From CALSPH01 sp041690035 (GTDB lineage: Bacteria; Bacteroidota; Bacteroidia; NS11-12g; UBA955), in assembly GCA_041690035.1 (NCBI GenBank), contig JBDNFC010000030.1, positions 1-13,486 on the forward strand: a stretch of DNA of 13,486 nt. The letters are read 5' to 3'. Made by a program: the position numbers and the translations under genes. The notes beneath the pieces are model-generated. The model worked only from the letters and a program-made list of their open reading frames with translations, searched no databases and was not told where the DNA came from. Shown here one piece after another: positions 7,116 through 13,486 of the stretch (position 1 is the first letter of the stretch; the number at the start of each line of letters is the position of its first letter).

Positions 7116-7535
7116 CTATAGTTCCACGGGGAACATTATATTCAAATATTTTTCTTCTGCTTTTCGCATTTCTTTGATTTCTGTCTTTGTTTTATCATTA
7201 TAGCCAATAGTGTGCAAGCATCCATGAATTACTACTCTGATAAACTCTTTGTCAAGGCTCGTTTTATATATTATTGAGTTTGCGTTCACTGTATCTAAAG
7301 AAATAAGAAGTTCTGCTTCTATTTTTTCTTTATGATCATCATATTGAAAAGTGATAATATCTGTTTCATAGTCATGGTTTAATTGCTCCTTATTAATTTT
7401 TTTTATATATTTATCGCTGCAAGAAATTAGAGTGATTGCTATTTTGTAGTTTGCTAAAACTAATTTAATCGCAATTATTGCCAGCTTTTTCTGTATGGGG
7501 TTTAGTTTTTTATCTTGGTCAATAATACTTATCAT
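7116..7535 (-). CDS. ybeY: Endoribonuclease YbeY
   Basis: A 139-residue zinc-dependent RNase needed for 16S rRNA 3'-end maturation and 70S ribosome quality control. The YbeY signature is clear: LNHDYETDIITF at 52-63, then the metal-binding HGCLHTIGYND at 104-114. Two histidines of the H-x3-H-x5-H triad are present (H104, H108). The third ligand position is D114 instead of His, a substitution I associate with Bacteroidota homologues (GYKDK type), so it need not mean loss of activity. The ATG directly follows the TAG stop of the CHU_C-domain gene with no spacing, so it belongs to the operon that starts with the M16 peptidases. Its last codons contain a parS-like near-palindrome (7121-7134). Confidence 0.95.
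   Translation of the reverse strand: MISIIDQDKKLNPIQKKLAIIAIKLVLANYKIAITLISCSDKYIKKINKEQLNHDYETDIITFQYDDHKEKIEAELLISLDTVNANSIIYKTSLDKEFIRVVIHGCLHTIGYNDKTKTEIKEMRKAEEKYLNIMFPVEL
7121..7134. promoter_or_regulatory. Imperfect parS-like palindrome at the ybeY 3' end
   Basis: The plus strand reads GTTCCACGGGGAAC, one base (G for T at 7129) away from the perfect site at 7947-7960. It lies in the final codons of ybeY (FPVEL). It may be a weak second ParB site, or just a 5-bp GTTCC/GGAAC hairpin at the end of the mRNA. Confidence 0.35.
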
Positions 7536-9233
7536 CTAATCTATTACTGTGATAAATCCTTTAACGGCTTGTTTGCTATTTTTTTTGCCAAACACTACTC
7601 CTGTATAAATGTATATTCCTGTCTTTACCTTTTCATTTTGATATGTTCCGTCCCAGGTTATATTATTATTGCTTAATTCACCAATTTTTTCACCCCATCT
7701 GTTAAATATATTTATTTCTGTTTTATCCCAATCTATGCCAACTCCAATAACTGTAAAAATGCTTTTGCCTGATGATGAGTTTAGATTTAAAGCATTTGGT
7801 ATATAAAAATTAAGTGGAATATTTATGCATATTGTGTTCGAAATGCTTGTGTCGCCATCACTGCTTATGCTGATAACGCGGTAGCACAAACTTGTGTCAA
7901 AATTATTTATACTAAACAGGCTGTCTGTAAACAGTATTTTTTCGATGTTCCACGTGGAACGCTGAGATTCCACCGCGCCTTTTACAAATATTCCTTTTTC
8001 AAAAATATAAGGATTAAAAAATAAATTAGTGTCTCCCACATTTTCAATAAAAATAGATTGGTTTATTCTACTGCTGTCTGACACAATATCGCAGCTATCG
8101 AATAATTTAATTTGATAATAAAGTGAAGTCATTTCGGTGTTTATATTATCAAACGTATAATTTTCACCATCTATATGGGGTATATTTTTAATAAAAGTAA
8201 TATTATTAGCCCTTGTGCCTCTATATAATTTTGCTACTTTAACATTCATTGACTGATTGGTTTGCCATTTAATTTTTATATTATCAGCACCTTGAACCTG
8301 AATGCTTAGAATAGTTGTATTTATAGGTTTTATAGCCAATGGCAAAGAAAATAAAAGTATGTTACTGCTACTCGTAAACGAACTGCCTGTTTTAGACGAT
8401 CTAATATATGCTTCATAGCTGTTTCCTGCAGCTAAATTGTTGATTAAATAATTTAAACTACTCGTACTGTCTATTAAGACAAAGTTATTGCCATTTGTTT
8501 TCAAATAAATATAATATATCCTGCTTTGCCATCCCACATAGGCAGTCCATGCTAATTGGTAAGATCTTTTGCAAAAATTTAAAGAACCTCGGCTAAGGAT
8601 AGTTATATGTGGGTTAGATATAATGCTCACATTGCCACAACTGTCATAACTTGCAAAAGAGTATGAATGAGCTATAAATTCAGGATTAGAAGACAAGTCG
8701 GTGTAATATTCACCTCGTTGATTGCTAATTTCAATATTATTGCTGCCTGCTTGAGTAAAAACTAAATATCCTTTAAAATCTGGGCTAGGATTAAATGGCC
8801 ATCCTATAACAGTTTTCTGGGTGCTCAGTGAAATACTTACCGAATCTAATTCTAAGGCAAGAGGTGCTGTGAAATCTAATTTTATGGTGTCAGAATACAA
8901 TTTGCTTATACCATCACACATATTGGAAAAAATAATATAATATTCCCATTGCTTTAAGTTGGGTTGTTTTATGCTAACTGGTGAAATAGGCATCGAAAAA
9001 CTTTCAAAAACTTCAGCATAGGCGGTTGTATTGTCAGGTCTACCAAATATTTTAAAAGAAACAAATGTTCCACAAGGGTTGGATAGGTCTGAAAAAAAAA
9101 TACTTGCATTGCTATCGGAAAAATTGATACATGCCCGTTTTATGTTTATAGGCCCGTCAAAACCAAGTAGTAAAGGGGATGATTTTATGAGAATAAAAAG
9201 CAAAAATATTTTTATGAATCTGTTTTGTCGCAT
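7536..9233 (-). CDS. Secreted T9SS cargo with CHU_C / gliding-type C-terminal domain
   Basis: A 565-residue exported protein. Residues 1-25 are a Sec signal peptide (basic NRFIK, then a hydrophobic stretch ending LLLGFD). The middle has Ig or fibronectin-III-like beta repeats with the recurrent phrases APLALELDSVSI, VIGWPFNPSPDFKGY and SYDSCGN, and scattered cysteines. Residues 476-565 are the CHU_C (gliding motility-associated, type B) sorting domain: FYIPNALNLN, then INIFNRWGEKI, WDGTYQNEKVKTGIYIY and a final GFITVID. In this family the domain directs export by the type IX system and surface attachment or release. The gene starts 43 bp after the inactive M16 gene and abuts ybeY. Its specific role is unknown. 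A perfect parS-like palindrome is embedded in the coding sequence as R-S-T-W-N codons. Confidence 0.92.
   Translation of the reverse strand: MRQNRFIKIFLLFILIKSSPLLLGFDGPINIKRACINFSDSNASIFFSDLSNPCGTFVSFKIFGRPDNTTAYAEVFESFSMPISPVSIKQPNLKQWEYYIIFSNMCDGISKLYSDTIKLDFTAPLALELDSVSISLSTQKTVIGWPFNPSPDFKGYLVFTQAGSNNIEISNQRGEYYTDLSSNPEFIAHSYSFASYDSCGNVSIISNPHITILSRGSLNFCKRSYQLAWTAYVGWQSRIYYIYLKTNGNNFVLIDSTSSLNYLINNLAAGNSYEAYIRSSKTGSSFTSSSNILLFSLPLAIKPINTTILSIQVQGADNIKIKWQTNQSMNVKVAKLYRGTRANNITFIKNIPHIDGENYTFDNINTEMTSLYYQIKLFDSCDIVSDSSRINQSIFIENVGDTNLFFNPYIFEKGIFVKGAVESQRSTWNIEKILFTDSLFSINNFDTSLCYRVISISSDGDTSISNTICINIPLNFYIPNALNLNSSSGKSIFTVIGVGIDWDKTEINIFNRWGEKIGELSNNNITWDGTYQNEKVKTGIYIYTGVVFGKKNSKQAVKGFITVID
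7946..7961. promoter_or_regulatory. parS-like centromere site inside the CHU_C gene
   Basis: TGTTCCACGTGGAACG holds a perfect 14-bp palindrome GTTCCACGTGGAAC (7947-7960). The general bacterial parS is TGTTTCACGTGAAACA, and the GTTCCACGTGGAAC version is the form I know from Pseudomonas chromosomes. Its codons (TCC ACG TGG AAC) are GC-rich compared with the AT-rich gene around them, consistent with selection on the DNA rather than the protein. parA and parB are not in the window. Confidence 0.6.
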
Positions 9234-9276
9234 TTGCTATATAACAATACACTAGTTAAACGAATTATGTTGCTTT

Positions 9277-10542
9277 TTATTGCTTTTCTGGTCCACAAGT
9301 TACAAAAGAGAATAAATCAAATCGAATATATTTTTTTGCAACAGCTGTCATTTTTTCCAAAGTACAATTCTTAATGGATTCAAAATAAGTCTGATGATAA
9401 TTTTCTGGCAACTCTTCACTATAAATCAGCTTGTATTTTTCTAAATTTGCAAAGATTTCATCATAGGATTTAGCAATATTACCCAACAAGTAGTTTTTTG
9501 CTTTTAGAAATATGTCTAAATCAAAAGTGTTTTGATGCAAGTTTTCAATTTCTTTTTTAATTTCTGAAAGCACTAAATCAATGTTGTTTATGCTTATATC
9601 TGCGCTAAGTTCTATTGTGCCTTGGTCAAAGTTTGGAGATAAATAAGAGCTGATGCCGTATGTTAAACCTTTTTCTTCTCTGATATTTTTCATTAAGAGT
9701 GCACCAAAAAATCCGCCCCAAATGGTGTTGGCTAACTGCAGTATCGGATAATCCATATCTTGGCGCCCAATTGCTATGCACCTTCCTCTAATGCTTGTTT
9801 GCACTGCATCATTCTTTTGGATGTGCGTATGTGGAACAATATTTCTAGTAAAATGATATGATTTATTTATACCTAAAGCTATTGTAGTATTTTCTGGTAA
9901 GTGCAACTTTTCCAAGTCTACTGATGCAGGTTTGATGATATAAAAACTTGATTTTAAAAAAACTTGATGATAATATTCATATAACTCTGCCTGATTTATT
10001 GCCATAAAATCCTCTTTAGTGGTTTCATTTTTAATGCTTTTTGTAGCATAAAATATTTCATTTAAAAGTGTTTTAGCCAAGTAGCTGGTTTTTTCTTTAT
10101 TCTGCTCTAGTCCTGCAATAGCTTTTTTTACGGCATTATTTATTTTATCCGAAGGAAATGAAGCATTAAATACGGCATCTATTAAAATAGGAATAGCATC
10201 TTTTATCAATGCATTTGTCCCAAATATCGTTATGGTAGTTTCATACAAAGATTGTTCAATAGAATGGTAAATACCTAGCATATCTAAGGAGTCATTAACT
10301 TCTGCTTCTGTTTTCTCTGATGTTCCAGATAGTATAGTGCTGTTTACAATTTTTAGTATCCCTGCTTTATTCTCATGTAATTTTCCTATGTTGAATATGA
10401 TGTCAAATCTACTTATTTCTTCATTTTCAGAAATATCAAAAACTGTGATTTCATGATTTCTTTTAATCGAATTGGGCATTATTTTTGGCAACTCCGGTTG
10501 TTTAATTGGTGGTGCAATGTTTCTATTTAATGATGTTGTCAT
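9277..10542 (-). CDS. M16 family peptidase, non-catalytic subunit
   Basis: A 421-residue M16 (pitrilysin / processing peptidase) homologue that lacks the zinc motif: where HxxEH should be (about 66-77) it reads IVNSTILSGTSEK. It keeps the C-terminal half-domain signature GGFFGALLMKNIREEKGLTYGISS (276-299), including the conserved Arg (R288) and Tyr (Y295) that in M16 pairs bind the substrate held by the active partner. The N-terminal NRNIAPPIKQPE matches Bacteroidota homologues of this subunit and supports the first ATG. It overlaps the active M16 gene by 20 nt, so the two are very probably translated together and form a heterodimer like mitochondrial MPP or bacterial PqqF-like pairs. I see no signal peptide. 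Location and substrate are unknown. Confidence 0.92.
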   Translation of the reverse strand: MTTSLNRNIAPPIKQPELPKIMPNSIKRNHEITVFDISENEEISRFDIIFNIGKLHENKAGILKIVNSTILSGTSEKTEAEVNDSLDMLGIYHSIEQSLYETTITIFGTNALIKDAIPILIDAVFNASFPSDKINNAVKKAIAGLEQNKEKTSYLAKTLLNEIFYATKSIKNETTKEDFMAINQAELYEYYHQVFLKSSFYIIKPASVDLEKLHLPENTTIALGINKSYHFTRNIVPHTHIQKNDAVQTSIRGRCIAIGRQDMDYPILQLANTIWGGFFGALLMKNIREEKGLTYGISSYLSPNFDQGTIELSADISINNIDLVLSEIKKEIENLHQNTFDLDIFLKAKNYLLGNIAKSYDEIFANLEKYKLIYSEELPENYHQTYFESIKNCTLEKMTAVAKKYIRFDLFSFVTCGPEKQ

Positions 10543-11764
10543 AATATACAGTATTAGATTTTTCTTTAATTAAAATTTTGTTTGCCAATAGTTTAATATC
10601 ATTTACTGAAACATTAATATAGCTTAATAGCTCATTGTTTACAAATTGAATATCTCCTAAATTTTCTGCAAAACACAATTGCATTGCAATGTTTAATAAT
10701 TCGGTATCTTGGTATGATTTGGCAGTTAATAGCTTATTTTTTCTCGAGAGCAATTCATTTTCATTACTAAAAGATGATTTGAATATCGTTATATATTCCC
10801 ATAGCTTATTTTCTGCTACCTCCATTAATATATCATCTTGCAATCTGCCAACAATATAAAACAAGCCAGGGTCTATATCATCACCAACAAAGCAATCAAT
10901 AGAGGTAAACACTTTTTCTTTATCTATTAAATACTTGTAAAAAAAACTATTCTTTCCGCTGCTCAAGATATCAGAAAGCAAATCTTCTACAGCATGACTC
11001 ACATCCATTTTTTTACTTTTATGAAAAGCAATATAAATAGCTTTCTGCGCATTTGCTTGAGGTGCTTTAATCGCGCGTGCAGAAACCTGAATTTCTTCAT
11101 TTGAATAAATGTTTTTATTTCTTTCACCTTTTGCAATATCACTAAACCATTTTGTGGTTAGGTGCTTGCAATTATCTAAGGTAATGTTTCCAGCTACACA
11201 CATTATGGCATTATTAGGATTATAATATTTGTTAAAAAATTCAATTACATCTATGAGTTTTGCTTCTACAACATGTGAAATTTCTTTTCCAATGGTTTGC
11301 CATTGATAAGGGTGTGTTTTATAAGCCAATTCTCTTAAGTGTTTGTAAGCTAATCCATAGGGTTGATTTAAATAACGTTGTTTAAACTCTTCTATAACTA
11401 CTCCTTGTTGCACAGAGAGTGATTTTTCGGAAAAAGCCAATTGCTTCATTCGATCACTTTCTAACCAGAATGCAGTTTCTATATTTTCAGATGGAATTTG
11501 GATATAATAATTTGTGATATCGTTATTTGTGAATGCATTGTTTTGGCCACCAGCCTTTTGTAAGGGACCATCATAGTCGGGAATATTTTTAGAACCACCA
11601 AACATTAAATGTTCAAATAAATGAGCAAAACCAGTCTTATTTGGGTCTTCATCTCTTGCTCCCACATTGTATAAAATATTTACAACTGTGCTGCTTTTGT
11701 TAGGATTAAAATGGTGAATAACCCTGAGGCCATTTTCTAATTCAAATGTATCAAATTTTATCAC
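10523..11764 (-). CDS. M16 family zinc peptidase, catalytic subunit
   Basis: A 413-residue M16B-type metallopeptidase. The inverted zinc motif HLFEH is at 48-52 (H48 and H52 ligands, E51 general base). The distal glutamate ligand lies in GVVIEEF, most likely E126, 74 residues after H52, the usual spacing. GGQNNAFTNNDITNYYIQIP (72-91) is the typical following strand. The start is GTG (11762-11764). It gives IKFDTFELENGLRVI, the normal family N-terminus, and no ATG is nearby. No signal peptide is visible. The gene is first in a run with the inactive M16 partner, the CHU_C protein and ybeY. A TACTTTTG -7 box ends 4 nt before the GTG, suggesting a leaderless mRNA. It is transcribed divergently from the pseudouridine synthase. 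Confidence 0.94.
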   Translation of the reverse strand: MIKFDTFELENGLRVIHHFNPNKSSTVVNILYNVGARDEDPNKTGFAHLFEHLMFGGSKNIPDYDGPLQKAGGQNNAFTNNDITNYYIQIPSENIETAFWLESDRMKQLAFSEKSLSVQQGVVIEEFKQRYLNQPYGLAYKHLRELAYKTHPYQWQTIGKEISHVVEAKLIDVIEFFNKYYNPNNAIMCVAGNITLDNCKHLTTKWFSDIAKGERNKNIYSNEEIQVSARAIKAPQANAQKAIYIAFHKSKKMDVSHAVEDLLSDILSSGKNSFFYKYLIDKEKVFTSIDCFVGDDIDPGLFYIVGRLQDDILMEVAENKLWEYITIFKSSFSNENELLSRKNKLLTAKSYQDTELLNIAMQLCFAENLGDIQFVNNELLSYINVSVNDIKLLANKILIKEKSNTVYYDNIIK

Positions 11765-11768
11765 TGTG

Positions 11769-11776
11769 CAAAAGTA
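11769..11776 (-). promoter_or_regulatory. Putative -7 box for the M16 operon, 4 nt from the GTG start
   Basis: The minus strand reads TACTTTTG, then CACA, then GTG. This is the same spacing and the same CACAGTGATA context as at mnmG. No TTG sits 19-21 bp upstream; the nearest is 13 bp away, so the -33 element is weak or absent. Confidence 0.55.
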
Positions 11777-11845
11777 GCCTAATTTCAGCCAATTTCTTTA
11801 AATTAATTAAGTAAAAAGAGAGAAAGAACATTCGTTTATAAATGT

Positions 11846-11873
11846 AAAAATAGTGCTGATAAACACTATTTTT
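11846..11873. repeat. 10-bp perfect inverted repeat in the divergent spacer
   Basis: AAAAATAGTG (11846-11855) and CACTATTTTT (11864-11873) pair perfectly around an 8-base loop. The element sits mid-way between two divergently transcribed genes, where no terminator is needed, so an operator for a dimeric regulator is a reasonable reading. Its right arm plus the next G also forms TATTTTTG (11867-11874), a possible extra plus-strand -7 box that a bound protein would block. A bidirectional terminator insulating the two promoters is the alternative. Confidence 0.5.
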
Positions 11874-11916
11874 GCCTATAATATTTTAGTAATAGCATAG
11901 TTTAATAGTTTAATAA

Positions 11917-11946
11917 TTGAACTATAATAAATTGGATGTAATTTTG
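11917..11946 (+). promoter_or_regulatory. Bacteroidota promoter of the pseudouridine synthase gene
   Basis: TTG (11917-11919), exactly 19 bases, then TAATTTTG (11939-11946). This is a full match to the -33 TTG / -7 TAnnTTTG pair with canonical spacing. The ATG starts 4 nt after the box, at the expected transcription start, predicting a leaderless or nearly leaderless mRNA. It is the best promoter in the window. Confidence 0.75.
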
Positions 11947-11950
11947 CAGT

Positions 11951-13486
11951 ATGAAAGATAAAAAAGGTGAGGGCAGTTATAGGGATAGTAACCACGAATC
12001 TAAACGAAAGCGGGAAGCACCTAAAAATGAGCAATATTCTAAGCCTGCTTACAAAGACAATGACAGAAGGGAAAAAACTTTTGCCAACAAAAATGGAGAC
12101 ACTAAAGCAAAAAAGACGGTGCAATATTTAGATGCTGATGTGTTAGATTTTAGCGCAAAACTGGGAGCACCTACATTTAAAACTTCTAAGAATGATAAAA
12201 GATCTGGTAGCGCAGATTTTGATAACACACCTATTAGATTAAATAAATTTATTGCCAATGCAGGTGTTTGCAGCAGAAGAGAAGCTGATGATTTGATAAA
12301 AATGGGTCTAATTACTGTTAATGGAGAAGAAATTATAGATTTTGGGTTTAAGGTAAAACCTTCAGATAGGGTTAAATATAATGGCTCTAATTTGAATGCA
12401 GAAGAGAAAGTGTATCTAATTTTAAACAAACCAAAAGGTTATATAACCACTACAAGCGATCCAGAAGATAGGGATACTGTAGTAGATTTAGTGAAAGGAG
12501 CAACACAATTTAGGGTTTATCCTGTTGGCAGATTAGATAGAAACACCACAGGAGTGTTATTACTAACCAATGATGGTGACTTTATGGAAAAAATAACACA
12601 TCCTAAGTTTAGCATTAGCAAAATTTATAAAGTAGCTGTAGATAGAAAGGTAACATTGGCAGAAATGGAACAATTGCTCGAAGGTGTGATGTTAGAAGAT
12701 GGCATTGCTAAGGCAGATGCAATTGCCTTTTTGGATGAAACCAAAACCAATATTGGGATAGAAATTCACAGTGGAAAAAACAGGGTAATTAGAAGGATGT
12801 TTGAACACCTAGAATTAGAGGTTAAAAAGCTGGACAGAACTGCTTTTGGACCATTTACTAAAACAAAATTACGCATAGGCGAATCTAGGTTCTTAAACGA
12901 TAAGGAAATGCTTCTTGTAAATAGGTTGAAAAACCAAAAAATAAAAGGCGTGGGTGAACTAAAAGATCAGGGTGCTAAGAGTAGAAGTTATGCAAAAGAA
13001 GGCTATACCAAAAGCAATAATTATAGCACAAAACCTGCTTACGGCAATAGAGACAGAAACACAGGCGATTCTAGGTTTGACGATAACAAAAAGAAGTATC
13101 CAAACGATGATAAAAAAGATTGGAACACAAAACCTGCTTACGGCAATAGAGACAGAAACACGGGCGATTCTAGGTTTGACGAAAACAAAAAGAAATATCC
13201 AAACGATGATAGAAAAGATTGGAACACAAAACCTGCATACGGCAATAAAGACAGAAACACGGGCGATTCTAGGTTTGACGATAACAAAAAGAAATATCCA
13301 AACAATGACAGAAAAGATTGGAACACAAAACCTGCTTACGGCAATAAAGACAGAAATACAGGTGATTCTAGGTTTGACGAAAACAAAAAGAAATATCCAA
13401 ACGATGATAGAAAAGATTGGAACACAAAACCTGCTTACGGCAATAGAGACAGAAACACGGGCGATTCTAGGTTTGACGAAAACAAA
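11951..13486 (+). CDS. RsuA/RluB-type rRNA pseudouridine synthase with repeat tail (partial)
   Basis: Open from ATG 11951 to the window edge (512 codons visible, no stop). Residues 1-94 are a charged, probably disordered extension. Residues 95-145 form an S4 RNA-binding domain (RLNKFIANAGVCSRREADDLI). Residues 150-330 form the catalytic domain, with GRLDRNTTGVLLLTNDG holding the nucleophile D196 and GKNRVIRRMF at 275-284 near the uridine. It converts a specific rRNA uridine to pseudouridine; RluB (23S) is the likeliest orthologue, but RsuA or RluE specificity cannot be excluded. From residue 361 it carries tandem 33-residue units rich in Lys, Asn, Asp and Arg; four complete and a fifth cut by the window end. 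Extensions are common in Bacteroidota homologues, but this regular repeat is unusual. It has its own promoter and is divergent from the M16 operon. Confidence 0.93.
   Translation, partial: MKDKKGEGSYRDSNHESKRKREAPKNEQYSKPAYKDNDRREKTFANKNGDTKAKKTVQYLDADVLDFSAKLGAPTFKTSKNDKRSGSADFDNTPIRLNKFIANAGVCSRREADDLIKMGLITVNGEEIIDFGFKVKPSDRVKYNGSNLNAEEKVYLILNKPKGYITTTSDPEDRDTVVDLVKGATQFRVYPVGRLDRNTTGVLLLTNDGDFMEKITHPKFSISKIYKVAVDRKVTLAEMEQLLEGVMLEDGIAKADAIAFLDETKTNIGIEIHSGKNRVIRRMFEHLELEVKKLDRTAFGPFTKTKLRIGESRFLNDKEMLLVNRLKNQKIKGVGELKDQGAKSRSYAKEGYTKSNNYSTKPAYGNRDRNTGDSRFDDNKKKYPNDDKKDWNTKPAYGNRDRNTGDSRFDENKKKYPNDDRKDWNTKPAYGNKDRNTGDSRFDDNKKKYPNNDRKDWNTKPAYGNKDRNTGDSRFDENKKKYPNDDRKDWNTKPAYGNRDRNTGDSRFDENK
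13031..13486 (+). repeat. Tandem 99-bp coding repeat (4 full copies plus a partial)
   Basis: Units begin at 13031, 13130, 13229, 13328 and 13427, each exactly 99 bp (33 codons), in frame. The last is cut at 60 bp by the window edge. Each unit begins KPAYGN, continues DRNTGDSRFD, NKKKYPN and ends KDWNT. Differences are few: R/K at unit position 7, D/E at 18, N/D at 26, R/K at 28, plus silent changes such as GCT/GCA and ACA/ACG. Near-identity at the DNA level points to recent duplication or homogenisation, so copy number probably varies between strains. Confidence 0.95.

Noticed and set aside
9234..9276. Separate promoter for the CHU_C gene
   Set aside because: No TAnnTTTG box is found in the 43-bp gap, so read-through from the M16 genes is the simpler explanation.
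9277..10542. Decayed (pseudogene) M16 peptidase
   Set aside because: The absent HxxEH is typical of the non-catalytic partner. The frame is intact, full length and overlaps its active partner, with the Arg/Tyr signature retained.
11876..12429. Minus-strand open frames across the start of the plus-strand gene
   Set aside because: They lie antisense to the N-terminal extension and S4 domain of the pseudouridine synthase, have hydrophobic low-complexity translations and no family resemblance.
13138..13326. Minus-strand 62-codon frame inside the tandem repeat
   Set aside because: It is the antisense shadow of the repeat; its own repetition follows from the 99-bp units.
13031..13486. CRISPR-like or satellite repeat array
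   Set aside because: The 99-bp period is a multiple of three, is in frame with the upstream pseudouridine synthase and shows mostly silent or conservative changes. There are no repeat/spacer alternations.

Overview
The window looks like chromosomal DNA from an AT-rich member of the Bacteroidota. The evidence is a type IX secretion (CHU_C / gliding-motility type) C-terminal domain, a Bacteroidota-type lipoprotein with a SbsA-like Ig domain, a fused E1 alpha/beta 2-oxoacid dehydrogenase, Bacteroidota-style -7 boxes (TAnnTTTG) and the GYND variant of the YbeY motif. TGA, TAA and TAG all act as stops, so the standard bacterial code is used. I cannot place it below phylum.

Layout. Positions 1-484 hold no supportable gene, only small hairpins. 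All genes from 485 to 11764 lie on the minus strand, so they read right to left. A four-gene run comes first: an active M16 peptidase (10523-11764), an inactive-type M16 partner (9277-10542, overlapping by 20 nt), a secreted CHU_C-domain protein (7536-9233) and ybeY (7116-7535, abutting). Next is mnmG (5206-7056), overlapped by 4 nt by a lipoprotein gene (3908-5209). A 354-bp, roughly 17% GC gap (3554-3907) follows. Then come pheS (2549-3553) and, directly abutting, the fused E1 gene (485-2548). On the plus strand, 11951 to the window end encodes an RsuA/RluB-type rRNA pseudouridine synthase. It is open at the right edge and ends in tandem 33-residue repeats. It is divergent from the M16 operon across a 186-bp spacer.

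The most interesting layer is not protein coding. The gap upstream of pheS has one consensus DnaA box, several one-mismatch boxes, a tandem 14-bp repeat, an inverted repeat and very AT-rich stretches, so it is a candidate replication origin. About 4 kb away, a perfect parS-like palindrome (GTTCCACGTGGAAC) sits inside the CHU_C gene, with a one-mismatch copy at the end of ybeY. With mnmG (gidA), a classic origin neighbour in many bacteria, this suggests an origin/segregation region. GC skew by eye neither supports nor refutes it.

Second, three genes (mnmG, the active M16 gene and the pseudouridine synthase) share one start geometry: TAnnTTTG, four bases, then the start codon (GTG, GTG, ATG). 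This predicts leaderless or nearly leaderless mRNAs. Functionally the window mixes translation and RNA-modification genes (pheS, mnmG, ybeY, pseudouridine synthase) with envelope and proteolysis genes (lipoprotein, T9SS cargo, M16 pair) and one branched-chain or pyruvate-type oxoacid dehydrogenase.
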